Below, piece after piece: positions 43,527 through 53,900 of a DNA stretch of 64,000 nt. The DNA comes from an uncultured Prevotella sp. GTDB lineage: Bacteria; Bacteroidota; Bacteroidia; Bacteroidales; Bacteroidaceae. The notes under the pieces are model-generated. The model ran no database searches. It was not told the DNA's origin and saw only the letters and a program-made list of their open reading frames with translations. Positions within the stretch are counted from its first letter, which is position 1. Each line of letters starts with the position of its first letter. The position numbers and the translations under genes were made by a program. The stretch spans positions 90,614-154,613 of the forward strand of contig UQFS01000002.1 in the NCBI GenBank assembly GCA_900540375.1. Direction: 5' to 3'.

Positions 43527-44300
43527 TTATTTAATATTCCAGTCGCGCACCGTGTCCATGAAGTCATAGGCGGTGACGTCAATGGTAGTCGGCGTGATAG
43601 CAATGTAGCCGTGGTTGACCGCCCACTGGTCGCTGTCCTCAGCCTGTGGCTCATCGTTGTGATATTTTCCTACTACCCAAAAATAGTCATAACCTCTCGG
43701 ATGGCGCTCTTTGACGATCTCGCTGATCCAGCTGCCCTGTGTCATCCGGCATACCTTCACGCCCTTGAAAGTCTCAATGGCGGGGAAGTTGACGTTAAGG
43801 CAAACGCCTTTCGGCAAACCTTCTGCCAGTACCTTGCTGACAATCTGCTCCACGTAGGGACGCAGAGGTTCAAGGTTGGCATCCTCGTTGTAGAAACAAC
43901 TGGAGAAGGCGATGGAAGGAATACCTTTAAGGCATCCTTCCTTGGCGATACCCATCGTACCGCTGTAATGATTATTCACTGAGGAATTGTCTCCATGATT
44001 GATGCCGCCGAGGATCAGATCAGGTTTTCGCTCCATGCAAAACTGGTCAATGGCGATCTTCACACAGTCGACAGGTGTGCCGGTGCATGACCACACGGTG
44101 GTGTCTCCCATGTTGTGTCGTGGTTTGAGCCGCAGATAATCTGTCGCGGAGAAGGCGCAAGAGTATCCGGAACGGGCGCTTTCGGGGGCCACGACGAGAA
44201 CATCAGCTTGTGGGCTGACAATGTTTACCAGCTTCTTGATGCCGGGTGAATGATAGCCGTCATCATTGGAAATCAATATCAGAGGTCGGTTGCTTTTCAT
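43527..44300 (-). CDS. surE: 5'/3'-nucleotidase SurE
   Basis: SurE is a metal-dependent phosphatase acting on nucleoside monophosphates in stress and stationary phase. The 257-residue protein has the metal site LISNDDGYHSPGI near the start, VVAPESARSGYSCAFS, GTPVDCVKIAI and the asparagine in GGINHGDNSSVNNHYSGT. Length is normal. First gene of surE-lpxB; a -7 box sits 22 bases upstream. Confidence 0.95.
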   Translation of the reverse strand: MKSNRPLILISNDDGYHSPGIKKLVNIVSPQADVLVVAPESARSGYSCAFSATDYLRLKPRHNMGDTTVWSCTGTPVDCVKIAIDQFCMERKPDLILGGINHGDNSSVNNHYSGTMGIAKEGCLKGIPSIAFSSCFYNEDANLEPLRPYVEQIVSKVLAEGLPKGVCLNVNFPAIETFKGVKVCRMTQGSWISEIVKERHPRGYDYFWVVGKYHNDEPQAEDSDQWAVNHGYIAITPTTIDVTAYDFMDTVRDWNIK

Positions 44301-44322
44301 CTGTTAAATATTAATTGTCTTG

Positions 44323-44330
44323 CAAAAATA
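44323..44330 (-). promoter_or_regulatory. -7 box for surE-lpxB
   Basis: TATTTTTG on the minus strand, 22 bases before the surE ATG. Confidence 0.65.
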
Positions 44331-44371
44331 CGAAAAAACCTATAATAATTGGCATTTTCGTCTAAAATATG

Positions 44372-44379
44372 TATCTTTG
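44372..44379 (+). promoter_or_regulatory. -7 box for parA and the genes after it
   Basis: TATCTTTG, giving a leader of about 72 bases before the parA ATG at 44457. Confidence 0.65.
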
Positions 44380-44456
44380 CAATCATAATTCCATGTCTGC
44401 CCATGAGGAGGAAAGGGCAACGACATCCATCAGGCAGACATTAAAAACGAATAGAA

Positions 44457-45221
44457 ATGGCAAAAATAATAGCTTTGGCCAATCAAAAGGGCGGCGTGGG
44501 CAAAACCACGACAACCATCAATTTGGCAGCCTCTCTTGCTACATTGGAGAAATCGGTGCTCGTAGTGGATGCTGACCCTCAGGCAAATGCATCCAGCGGA
44601 CTCGGTGTAGACCTTAGTGAGGTGGACTGTTCGCTCTATGAGTGCATTATCGATCACGCTGATGTGAGGGATGCCATCTATACGACAGACATTGAGAAGC
44701 TGGACATTATTCCCAGCCATATCGACTTGGTAGGAGCTGAGATTGAGATGATCAACCTTAAGAACCGTGAGAAGGTGATCAAAGGCATACTGGATCCCTT
44801 GCGCGACGAGTATGACTATATTCTCATCGACTGCTCACCCTCACTGGGGCTGATCACCGTCAATGCCCTGACGGCAGCCAACTCGGTGATCATTCCGGTG
44901 CAATGCGAGTACTTCGCGTTAGAAGGCATCAGCAAACTGCTTAACACCATTAAGATTGTTAAGAGCAAGCTTAACCCGAAACTCGAAATAGAGGGCTTCC
45001 TGCTGACGATGTATGACAGCCGACTGAGACTTGCCAACCAAATCTATGATGAGGTGAAGCGTCATTTCCAGGAACTGGTCTTTAAGACCGTGATCCAGCG
45101 CAACGTGAAACTCTCAGAGAGTCCCAGCCATGGTTTGCCGGTGATTCTCTACGACGCTGACTCTACCGGAGCGAAGAACCATCTCGCTCTCGCCAAGGAG
45201 ATCATAGAGAAAAACGAATGA
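44457..45221 (+). CDS. parA: Chromosome-partitioning ATPase ParA (Soj)
   Basis: ParA/Soj is a deviant Walker ATPase that binds DNA and moves ParB-parS complexes during chromosome segregation. The 254-residue protein has the deviant Walker A NQKGGVGKTTTTIN at about 9-22, VVDADPQANASSG, and the YILIDCSPSLGL switch. It lacks the N-terminal helix-turn-helix of plasmid ParA proteins, so it is the chromosomal type. It heads the parA-parB-DUF5683-mltD-relA operon. I found no parS site in the window. Confidence 0.95.
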   Translation: MAKIIALANQKGGVGKTTTTINLAASLATLEKSVLVVDADPQANASSGLGVDLSEVDCSLYECIIDHADVRDAIYTTDIEKLDIIPSHIDLVGAEIEMINLKNREKVIKGILDPLRDEYDYILIDCSPSLGLITVNALTAANSVIIPVQCEYFALEGISKLLNTIKIVKSKLNPKLEIEGFLLTMYDSRLRLANQIYDEVKRHFQELVFKTVIQRNVKLSESPSHGLPVILYDADSTGAKNHLALAKEIIEKNE

Positions 45222-45238
45222 AATACTTGAGAGTATGT

Positions 45239-45333
45239 TGAATGATGATTGTTGAATTTATCACTCACATCATTCAACACTCATCATTCATCGCTCTTCC
45301 TTCATCACTCATCATTCAACATTCAACATTGCA
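45239..45333. repeat. TCATTCA-type simple repeats and an inverted repeat between parA and parB
   Basis: TGAATGATGATTGTTGAA (45239-45256) is nearly the reverse complement (17 of 18) of TTCAACACTCATCATTCA (45273-45290). The words ATCATTCAAC and CATTCAACA recur several times up to 45332. No T run follows, so it is not a standard terminator. Confidence 0.8.
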
Positions 45334-45336
45334 TAT

Positions 45337-46233
45337 ATGGCAGTACACAAGAAATATAATGCTTTGGGCCGTGGCCTTGACGCGCTGATCTCTACCGAGT
45401 CGGTGCGTACGCAGGGGTCGTCGACTATCAGCGAAATTCCTCTCGAACAGATTGAGCCCAATTCCGACCAGCCCCGAAGTCTTTTCGACAGTGAGGCATT
45501 GCAGGAACTGGCCAACAGCATTCGTGAGATAGGCATCATACAGCCCATCACGTTGCGACAGATTGCCGAGAACCGCTTTCAGATCATTGCCGGTGAGCGC
45601 CGCTGGCGTGCCTCGCAGTTGGCCGGTAAAACGACGATCCCGGCTTATATCCGTACCATCAAAGACGAGAATGTCATGGAGATGGCGCTCGTGGAGAACA
45701 TCCAGCGCGAGGATCTGAATGCCGTAGAGATTGCGTTGGCCTACGAGCATCTGCTGGAGAACACTGGTATGACACAGGAGAAGGTGTCGGAAAGGGTGGG
45801 GAAGAGCCGCACTGCCATCACCAACTATCTGCGACTGTTGAAGTTGCCGGCACAAGTGCAGATGTCTTTGCAAAAGAAAGAGATCGACATGGGTCACGCC
45901 CGTGCGTTACTGGCTCTCGACAGCCCTTCTTTGCAGTTGAAGGTATTTAAGGAGATACTTAAAAACGGATGGTCAGTCAGAAAGGTAGAAGAGATGGTGC
46001 AACATCTCAAAAACGGTGAGGACATTGAGAGTGGAAAGAAGAAGATCGCTGCCAAGGCTCAACTGCCGGAAACTTTCTCTCAGGCACGTGACCGGCTCTC
46101 AGATGTGCTGCATACCAAAGTGGCTGTGACATGCACCAGCAAGGGAAAAGGCAAAATCAGCATCCCTTTCAATAACGAGCAGGATTTCGAGAAGTTGATG
46201 GGAATCTTAGATCAACTCAAGCAAGAACAATAA
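45337..46233 (+). CDS. parB: Chromosome-partitioning protein ParB
   Basis: ParB (Spo0J) is a CTP-using clamp that loads at parS and spreads along DNA. The 298-residue protein has the N-terminal ALGRGLDALIS motif that interacts with ParA, the ParB/sulfiredoxin domain with QPRSLFDSEALQEL and GERRWRASQLAG (CTP-binding), the VENIQREDLNAVEIA motif, a helix-turn-helix (TQEKVSERVGKSRTAITNYL) and a C-terminal dimer domain. It is 115 bases from parA, with an unusual repeat-rich spacer. Confidence 0.95.
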   Translation: MAVHKKYNALGRGLDALISTESVRTQGSSTISEIPLEQIEPNSDQPRSLFDSEALQELANSIREIGIIQPITLRQIAENRFQIIAGERRWRASQLAGKTTIPAYIRTIKDENVMEMALVENIQREDLNAVEIALAYEHLLENTGMTQEKVSERVGKSRTAITNYLRLLKLPAQVQMSLQKKEIDMGHARALLALDSPSLQLKVFKEILKNGWSVRKVEEMVQHLKNGEDIESGKKKIAAKAQLPETFSQARDRLSDVLHTKVAVTCTSKGKGKISIPFNNEQDFEKLMGILDQLKQEQ

Positions 46234-46265
46234 ATAGACGTGTGAAGACACTGAGATATATAATT

Positions 46266-46982
46266 ATGAAGGCAGGGCTTTCAGCCTTACTGCTGATAGT
46301 GATGCTGCCGGCAGCTGCCCAGCATCATGCGAAAGCGAAACAAAAGCAGGTGACTGAGCCCGATACAATGCTCATCGATAGCGCGAGGATCATGGGTCTG
46401 ACAAAGAACGGACAGCCTCTTGCTATAAAAAGTGACAGCTCTCATCAGCATAAGCACCGCGATTGGGCTACATGGAAGCCCGAGCCCAAACGTGCTTTGT
46501 GGCTGGCTCTCGTGTTGCCGGGAGCCGGACAGATCTATAACCGTAAATACTGGAAGTTACCGATCTTCTATGGTGGGTTTGTTGGTTGCGCTTACGCGTT
46601 ACGGTGGAACAACATGATGTACCGCGACTATAGCCAAGCTTATCTCGACATCATGGATAACGACCCGACAACAGAGAGCTACAACAAGTTCCTGCATTTG
46701 GGTTCGACAATCACGCCGGAGAACGAGGATAAATGGAAAGAGGTGTTCCGCAAGCGTAAGGATCGCTATCGCCGTTGGCGAGATATGAGTGTGTTTGTGA
46801 TGATAGGCATCTACGGACTTTCTGTGGTCGATGCTTATGTCGACGCATCACTCTCGCAGTTCGACATCTCCCCTAACTTGAGTCTGCGTGTTTCGCCGAC
46901 CGTCATCACCAACGATACAGGCAACTCGCTGCTTGCCTTACGCCAAAGCGGCATTGGCTTGCGGTGCTCCATCAATTTTTAG
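46266..46982 (+). CDS. DUF5683 domain membrane protein
   Basis: A roughly 238-residue exported protein starting at ATG 46266, which begins the signal sequence MKAGLSALLLIVMLPAAAQ; an upstream GTG at 46242 is possible. The DUF5683 core contains WKPEPKRALWLALVLPGAGQ, IYNRKYWKLPIFYGGFVGCA and a second hydrophobic segment (MSVFVMIGIYGLSVVDAYVD). Found in this position, between parB and a lytic transglycosylase, in many Bacteroidetes; function unknown, membrane location likely. Confidence 0.88.
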   Translation: MKAGLSALLLIVMLPAAAQHHAKAKQKQVTEPDTMLIDSARIMGLTKNGQPLAIKSDSSHQHKHRDWATWKPEPKRALWLALVLPGAGQIYNRKYWKLPIFYGGFVGCAYALRWNNMMYRDYSQAYLDIMDNDPTTESYNKFLHLGSTITPENEDKWKEVFRKRKDRYRRWRDMSVFVMIGIYGLSVVDAYVDASLSQFDISPNLSLRVSPTVITNDTGNSLLALRQSGIGLRCSINF

Positions 46983-46991
46983 AACGTTATT

Positions 46992-48545
46992 ATGAGAAAG
47001 ACATATATTATCGTCACATTGCTACTGTTGGCCTTTGCCCCCTCTGTTCGGGCACAGGTTAATCAGACGAAGACTGTGACTGTCACCAATGCCAATGGCA
47101 AGGAAGAGCAAATCGACCTGCCTACGTCGATGACACAGGAGCTTGACAGCACAACCCAAATCTATAAGGCTAAGAACTTTCTGAGCCACGATCCCAACTG
47201 CAATATGCCGGATGTCAATTGCACTTACTCCGCCGATGTCTATAAGCAACGGTTGCGTAAGTTGTCGACCATCATAGAGATGCCTTACAACGACATCGTG
47301 CAGAAGTTCATTGACCGCTACACAAGTGAACTGCGTCATTCCGTAGCCTACATGCTTGGGGCGCAGAATTTCTATATTCCCGTTTTTGAGGAAGCGTTGG
47401 AAGCCTACGACCTGCCGCTGGAGTTGAAATACCTTCCCGTCATCGAGTCCGCCCTCAATCCTCAGGCTGTCTCCCGTGTGGGTGCTGTAGGCCTTTGGCA
47501 GTTCATGATCACAACGGCCAAGCGCAATGACCTCACCGTCAACTCGCTCGTTGATGAGCGTCGTGACCTTTACAAGGCGTCTTATGCTGCCGCACATTAT
47601 CTGAGCGACCTCTATAAGAAATTGGGCGACTGGAATCTCGTTATCGCTGCTTACAACTGTGGGGCTGACAAGATCAATAAAGCGATCCGCCGTTCTCATG
47701 GCGAGCGTGACTACTGGAAAATCTATCCGCGTCTGCCCAAGGAAACACGCGGATATGTTCCGGCATTCATCGCTGCCAACTATATCATGAACTATTATTG
47801 CGATCACAATATCTGTCCATTAAAGACGACACTTCCAGAAAAGACCGATACGGTGATGGTCGACCGTGACGTGCATTTCGAGCAGATCGCCCATGTGCTG
47901 GGGATGGACATTGACGAGATTCGTGATCTCAATCCTCAGTATCGCCGTGACATCGTCAACGGCAACAGCGGACAGGCTTCGCTCAGACTGCCGGAAGCGA
48001 TGATTAATAAGTTCATCGACAATGAGGACTCTGTCTACGCCTATGCCCCGACAGACTATCAGCCCAAACGTACCGAGGTTGAGGCTGAGGGCGGACACTA
48101 TGTGGTGAACAAGAATCAGGTTTCTCTCGTGTCAAGGTCCTCCGGCAAGAAGAAAGCAGAGGGTAGCAAGGCCGAGGATACCGGAGCTACTGCAACCAAT
48201 TCTCAAGACGATTCTACCTCAAGCAAAGAAGTAGAGCAGACGACTGTTGACGAGAGCGACAACGACGATAACAATGAAAGCGGACAGAGCAAGCGCTCTT
48301 CACGCAAGCGCAGTTCTCATTCTCGTAAGAACCAGGACAGTAGTTCCAAGAGCAAGAGTAGTAAGAAAAGCAAAAAACAAAAAAGCAAAGATAAAGGACA
48401 GCAGTCCAAGAGTGTAACCGTCAAGAACGGGGATACCCTCAGTGAGATTGCAGAAAGAAACCATACCACGGTGAAGAAACTCCGTAAGTTGAATGGTATC
48501 TCGGGAAGTACGATTCAGAAAGGAAAGAAGATTAAAGTCAAATAA
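46992..48545 (+). CDS. mltD: Membrane-bound lytic murein transglycosylase D with LysM domain
   Basis: MltD cleaves peptidoglycan glycan strands. The 517-residue protein has a signal peptide (MRKTYIIVTLLLLAFAPSVR), an SLT domain about 120-290 with the catalytic glutamate in LPVIESALNPQAVSRVGAVG and LWQFM, AYNCGADKINKAI, then a long Ser/Lys/Asp-rich disordered linker (about 385-470) and one C-terminal LysM domain (VKNGDTLSEIAERNHTTVKK). It is nine bases after the DUF5683 gene and 11 before relA. Confidence 0.93.
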   Translation: MRKTYIIVTLLLLAFAPSVRAQVNQTKTVTVTNANGKEEQIDLPTSMTQELDSTTQIYKAKNFLSHDPNCNMPDVNCTYSADVYKQRLRKLSTIIEMPYNDIVQKFIDRYTSELRHSVAYMLGAQNFYIPVFEEALEAYDLPLELKYLPVIESALNPQAVSRVGAVGLWQFMITTAKRNDLTVNSLVDERRDLYKASYAAAHYLSDLYKKLGDWNLVIAAYNCGADKINKAIRRSHGERDYWKIYPRLPKETRGYVPAFIAANYIMNYYCDHNICPLKTTLPEKTDTVMVDRDVHFEQIAHVLGMDIDEIRDLNPQYRRDIVNGNSGQASLRLPEAMINKFIDNEDSVYAYAPTDYQPKRTEVEAEGGHYVVNKNQVSLVSRSSGKKKAEGSKAEDTGATATNSQDDSTSSKEVEQTTVDESDNDDNNESGQSKRSSRKRSSHSRKNQDSSSKSKSSKKSKKQKSKDKGQQSKSVTVKNGDTLSEIAERNHTTVKKLRKLNGISGSTIQKGKKIKVK

Positions 48546-48556
48546 CCTTGTGGCGT

Positions 48557-50821
48557 ATGGACGAATTAGAGCAGAAAAACAAGGAGCGCGAAGTCGCTGA
48601 CAACAAAATGATCAATGATGCCTTTCAGCATCTGTTGGATACTTATCTCGCTTCGCCCCATCGAAAAAAGGTGGACATCATCACTAAAGCGTTTAACTTC
48701 GCCCGCCAGGCTCATAAAGGCGTGCGACGGCTGTCGGGCGAGCCCTATATCATGCATCCTATCGCCGTGGCGCAGATTGCCTGCGAGGAGATGGGGCTGG
48801 GCTCTACGAGCATCTGTGCCGCTTTGCTTCATGATGTCGTGGAGGACACGGACTATACTACCGAAGACATTGAGAATATCTTTGGAGAGAAGATCGCCAA
48901 GATCGTCGATGGACTCACAAAGATCAGTGGCGGTATCTTTGGTGACCATGCCTCTGCACAGGCTGAGAACTTCAAGAAGCTGTTACTCACGATGAGCGAT
49001 GACATCCGTGTGATCCTCATCAAGATCTGTGACCGACTGCACAACATGCGTACGCTTGCATCACAGCCTGCCAACAAGCAATACAAGATCGCGGGAGAAA
49101 CGCTCTATATCTATGCGCCCATTGCCAACCGACTGGGACTGAACAAGATCAAGACGGAGCTTGAAGATCTGAGTTTTCGCTACGAGCATCCCGAGGAGTA
49201 TGCCTCCATTGTCAATAAGTTGTCTTTCACAGAGGAACAGCGCAACAGAGTCTTTGATGACTTCACGGCACCTATCCGTAAGGCTCTTGATGACATGGGC
49301 ATCGAATACACAATCAAGGCCAGGGTCAAGAGTCCTTACTCCATCTGGTCTAAGATGCAAAACAAGCATGTAACCTTCGACGAGATCTACGACATCCTCG
49401 CCGTACGTATCATCTTCAAATCATCTGACCCTAAGGACGAAATCAACGAGTGCTTCCGCATCTATGTTGCCCTCAACCAAATCTATAAGAGTCATCCCGA
49501 TCGCCTGCGTGACTGGGTTAACCATCCCAAGGCCAATGGCTATCAGGCTCTTCACGCCACGATGATGTCACGCCAGGGTCAGTGGATTGAGGTGCAGATT
49601 CGTTCCCAGCGCATGGATGAGATCGCTGAACAGGGCTTTGCCGCCCATTGGAAATATAAGGAAGGCGAATACTCTCACGACGATGACGAGCTCAACAACT
49701 GGCTGAGTACTATTAAGGAAATCCTTGATGATCCACAACCAGATGCCATGGACTTCCTCGACTCGGTGAAACTCAATCTATTCTCTTCCGAGATCTTTGT
49801 CTTTACTCCCAAAGGTGAGGTGAAGACATTGCCTGCGGGCTGTACAGTCCTCGACTTTGCCTTTCAGATCCATACCTTCTTGGGCAGCCATTGTATTGGC
49901 GCAAAGGTCAATCATAAGCTTGTGCCGTTGAGTCATAAACTCCAAAGTGGTGACCAGGTGGAGATCCTTACTTCCAACTCCCAGCGCGTGCAACCTGCAT
50001 GGATCAATTTCGTATCTACGGCAAAGGCAAAGGGTAAGATTCAAGCAGTGCTCAGGCGAGAGAGTAGGGAGATACAGAAAAAGGGCGAGAAGACGCTGAA
50101 TGACTGGCTTGCCAAAAACGACGTGGAACTTTCTACTGCCGTTGTAGACAAACTTTCAGACTTCCACGATATTGCTAAACATGAGGACTTCTTCGAGGCT
50201 CTGGGCGAGCGCACCATCATCCTCAGCGATAAGGATCTTGATATCCTCCACGGCAAGAAGAAAGAAAGCGGTTCGACAGGTTGGCGCAAGTTTGTACCAT
50301 TCTTGAACAAGGGGAAGAAGAAGAAGGAAGACGACATGCCGCAACTTTTGGTCGTTGGAAAAGACTTCGATAAGAAGAAGCCTTGCATTATTACAGAGGA
50401 GACCATCGGCATGTATATCTTTCCCAATTGTTGTCATCCAATACCAGGCGATGATATCTTGGGATTCATTGACGGCAAGAACCGCATAGAGATTCACAAG
50501 CGTTCCTGTCCGGTGGCCAGCAAGCTCAAGACGAGTTTTGGACCGCGTATCCTTGATGCTAAGTGGGATATGCACAAGCAACTCTTCTTTGATGCAACCA
50601 TCGAGGTCAATGGCATCGACCGTAAGGGTATGCTGCGCGATGTCTCTGAGGTCATCTCCAATAAGATGAACGTCAATATCCGCAAGGTTGCTTTTACTGC
50701 CGATGAGGGCATCTTCAAAGGCTCCATTGAGATTCGAGTCCATGATCGTGAAGAAGTGAGGGTGATTATGGGGAGACTCAAGAAAATCCCTGACTTACAG
50801 GAAGTCAAGCAGATATTATAG
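48557..50821 (+). CDS. rel: Bifunctional (p)ppGpp synthetase/hydrolase, RelA/SpoT family (Rel)
   Basis: Rel makes and degrades the alarmone (p)ppGpp in response to starvation. From ATG 48557 (MDELEQKNKEREVADNKM) the protein is 754 residues; the frame also has an upstream TTG. The HD hydrolase domain is intact (HPIAVAQIACEEMGLG, LLHDVVEDTDY), as is the synthetase domain (YDILAVRIIFKS, HPKANGYQALHATMM). TGS (VFTPKGEVKTLPAGCTVLDF) and C-terminal ACT domains follow. With both HD and synthetase motifs intact it should be bifunctional. Last gene of the par operon. Confidence 0.95.
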   Translation: MDELEQKNKEREVADNKMINDAFQHLLDTYLASPHRKKVDIITKAFNFARQAHKGVRRLSGEPYIMHPIAVAQIACEEMGLGSTSICAALLHDVVEDTDYTTEDIENIFGEKIAKIVDGLTKISGGIFGDHASAQAENFKKLLLTMSDDIRVILIKICDRLHNMRTLASQPANKQYKIAGETLYIYAPIANRLGLNKIKTELEDLSFRYEHPEEYASIVNKLSFTEEQRNRVFDDFTAPIRKALDDMGIEYTIKARVKSPYSIWSKMQNKHVTFDEIYDILAVRIIFKSSDPKDEINECFRIYVALNQIYKSHPDRLRDWVNHPKANGYQALHATMMSRQGQWIEVQIRSQRMDEIAEQGFAAHWKYKEGEYSHDDDELNNWLSTIKEILDDPQPDAMDFLDSVKLNLFSSEIFVFTPKGEVKTLPAGCTVLDFAFQIHTFLGSHCIGAKVNHKLVPLSHKLQSGDQVEILTSNSQRVQPAWINFVSTAKAKGKIQAVLRRESREIQKKGEKTLNDWLAKNDVELSTAVVDKLSDFHDIAKHEDFFEALGERTIILSDKDLDILHGKKKESGSTGWRKFVPFLNKGKKKKEDDMPQLLVVGKDFDKKKPCIITEETIGMYIFPNCCHPIPGDDILGFIDGKNRIEIHKRSCPVASKLKTSFGPRILDAKWDMHKQLFFDATIEVNGIDRKGMLRDVSEVISNKMNVNIRKVAFTADEGIFKGSIEIRVHDREEVRVIMGRLKKIPDLQEVKQIL

Positions 50822-50910
50822 AGTAGGGCAGAACACTGCTCATCGTTACTCTAATCATGTCTGACGGTGGGCCTCCAATGCCACTTGAGACATTCGACCG
50901 ACTTTCAATA

Positions 50911-50960
50911 TCGCAAAAAATATAAGAGACTGCTCTTTCGGGCAGTCCCTTTTTTCATGT
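50911..50960. terminator. Bidirectional terminator between rel and the alpha-2-macroglobulin gene
   Basis: GACTGC (50928-50933) pairs with GCAGTC (50942-50947), extended by outer pairs around one mismatch; TTTTTT follows on the right and an A run precedes on the left. Confidence 0.8.
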
Positions 50961-50988
50961 CTTTTGCGGTTCTATTCTTTACATTCGA

Positions 50989-53900
50989 TTAGTGAAAAGC
51001 GGTGTTCTTACCACTAATAGTCACGCTGACCTCCTGGCTTCCGCTCGCCATGAAAGCAGGATTGTACTCACATTCCGCCTTGATGGTTCCTGCGTGATAT
51101 TTGCCCGGACGGTCAAGGAAGTATTCTGTCATCAACGTGTAGTCGCCCTTGGGAAATGTCTCAAAGTAGTAGTCGGTCTGCTCATCCATCTGTCGGACAT
51201 AGCAGCCCTGGCGCCAATCATAGTCGGACAGTTGGTTGACGGGCATCAGACAGGCCGGTCGATGATCGGTGATACGTACGAAGTCATAGTCGCGGTCGGC
51301 GTGTACCTTGATCACAACCTTTATCCGGTCGCCTATGTTGTTGGTCTTCCTTGAGCTGTCAGCAGGCACGATCAGACGGCTCACACGGAAGTCTTTGCTT
51401 TCATCGGGAAGAGTAGAAGCCGTAGCCTCGTGCCAGCCTGTCACCACAGGCCAAGCCACTCTTTGCGGCATGGGGCCTGTAAGGAAGGCGGCTACAGCAT
51501 CGATTGTTACGATGGGCGTATCCCATTTCTGCGTTTTCTTTTCCTCTACCAGCCACCGCTTCATGCCCAAAAGCAGGGAGGTGTCACTTGGAGCAATCAG
51601 CGACAGGGCGTGGATGGCGGCAGTCACTGTAGGAATCTTATAGTTGCGCCAACTGTAATAGGCCTTTGGCGTATCGAAGTAAGTTCCCCGGTCGGAGGTT
51701 GTGACGGCATACTGGCTGAGGCTCTCTATCATGCTCCGTGCGGACTTGGCCCGGCCGTCTGTATGCAGTGCCGTAGCCACACGGGCTTTACCGAGAATCG
51801 TGAGGTCGGCACCATGCTCCTCGGCATAGTCCAACAAGGCTTTCCTGGCTGTGTTTGCCTTCACTGCCTGCTGTGTAGGTAGGAGTGACAGCGCATAGAG
51901 GATATGGTAGGCCTCCTCTAAATCGCAACTTGCGGCACCGGCTTTCTGCAGTTGTTTGGCATCGTCGGCGAGCCAGGTCGTCAGCTTTGTCGTTGTGGGT
52001 TGCAGCAATTGCAATATTTCACGGTGATCTTTGACCAAGGGTGCAAGTATCTCGGCTACCGTCACCGTGACGAGACGGCTTGCAGGCATTCCCGGCCACC
52101 AGGAGAATGAACCATCGGCACACTGGAGACGTCGCAAGTTTGTGAAGGGTGTGTCAGCATCTTGGAGAGGCTTCGATTCATTCTCATCGTCGTTCAACTC
52201 GTTGAGCTTATAACCGGCATATACTTTGGCCGCCAATGACAGCGCGTCGCTGCCTCTTACTGAGTCTATTTCGCCCAAAGCCTCGCGGATGGCATCGGCA
52301 GCAGAGAGGCTGACCATCTTTATCTCCGGTACGCGCTCCTTGTCCGAAGCGATAGGTATCGTCTTCTCCATTCCGTCGCCGTGTCCTTTTGCTGAGGCTT
52401 CGGCCCGCACAGTGATGCTTTGCAGCAAGCTGTCGGCAGGCACGTGGAGCGTTGCGGTGAAAGCCTTAGACGTGGACGGCTTCAATCCGAACTTGTATTT
52501 CTCGTCAAGCAGTGACTGTCCCAAGTGGGTAGCTTGTACGGTCAACGTTCCCTTGAGCCGCTCATCTCCCATATTGCTCACGGTGAGCGGCAGTTGGGCG
52601 TCGTCGCCCCGACGGAGGAAGCGCGGCAGGTTGTCGGACACCATCAGCGCCATCCGAGTCTGCACTGTAGTGTCGATGGAGGCCACGGCACCCTCGCGGT
52701 CGTGTACGAGACCTTGCAGCCGCCATGTGGTAACATTGTCGGGCATGGTGAAAGCAAACGAAGCAAAGCCGTTGTGATCAGTCGCCGTCGCGGGAGCCCA
52801 TAGGGCGAGGGTGCGGAAGTTGCACCGCACGTGTGTTCTGGAATTTCCATCAGCCAATTTTCCTTGGTTGTGCGGAGCGAGATTCTTTGTCTTGTTGGTA
52901 GCGGCATAGAGTCTGTCTTCTTCCTTTACCTCAACGTCTCTTTTGATGACGGGTGCCGAGAGCTTATCCACCGGCTCCGCAACGCCCAATGCGACAACCT
53001 TCTCAAGGTTGTCTTCGTTGTCACCCAATGAGATGACGACCGGCTCACCACTGCTAACGGTCATTGTTGCCGACTGGAGACCGACGTATGAGGCGGTGAG
53101 CTGCGCCGTGCCGCGGACGGGTATGGAGAACGTCCCATCGACATCCGTCACGGCACTCGCCCCTTGGTTGGTCCTCAGTATGGCTCCCATCAGCACTTCG
53201 CCCGACGGGTCATATACGATGCCGTGGCAATAGCCGGGCTTGCCCTTGCCTTTGCTTTCCAGCGTCCATCCGCCTAACCGATAGGCCACTGACCGCGTGT
53301 TGGCTTGAAGGCGGATGAGGCCGTCGGCAAAGATTGCGGGATGGATGTTGGGCACGACTAACTGCTTTGAACGTCCTGTCTCGCCTTTGATGAGTTCGTC
53401 GTTGTCAAGGGTTTGAGTGTAGCTGGTTGGCAGGTCATCGTTGAATTCCCAGTTGCTTTTCCAAGTGTTGTCGTTGATAAGGTCGAGCGCGCTGTCGTAG
53501 AGCGTCACCATGGCCTGGGCATCTGCTGGCTGTCCCGTAGGATGACAGACGCGCAACCGCCACTCTTGCTGTCGCCCGGGTTCAGTGACACTGTCCAATT
53601 GATCCCATTGAGCTTGAAGCGTCTCTGTCGGTTCCTCGTAGGGTAGCTCGATGTCGTAGCTTTTCATCTTGCCTTGCCCATAGGCTGCTACTGAGAGGGT
53701 AACACCGCCTCCGTAGGTCTCCTTATAATATAAGGTGTGTGTGAGGAGGGTGTCGCTCAGCGCCATTGAGCCACGCTCCAACAGGCTGTCTGCCGACCGC
53801 AACTCGTAATAGAGTGTAAGCCCTTTCTCCGTTGTGCCCATCTGTACGATTACAGGTTGTCCGTTGCTTCTGAACGCGTCGGCCGATGCCGTTGCCCAGA

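Noticed and set aside
44457..46233. Plasmid or phage partition system
   Set aside because: ParA lacks the plasmid-type N-terminal helix-turn-helix, and the genes continue into mltD and rel, the usual chromosomal order in Bacteroidetes.
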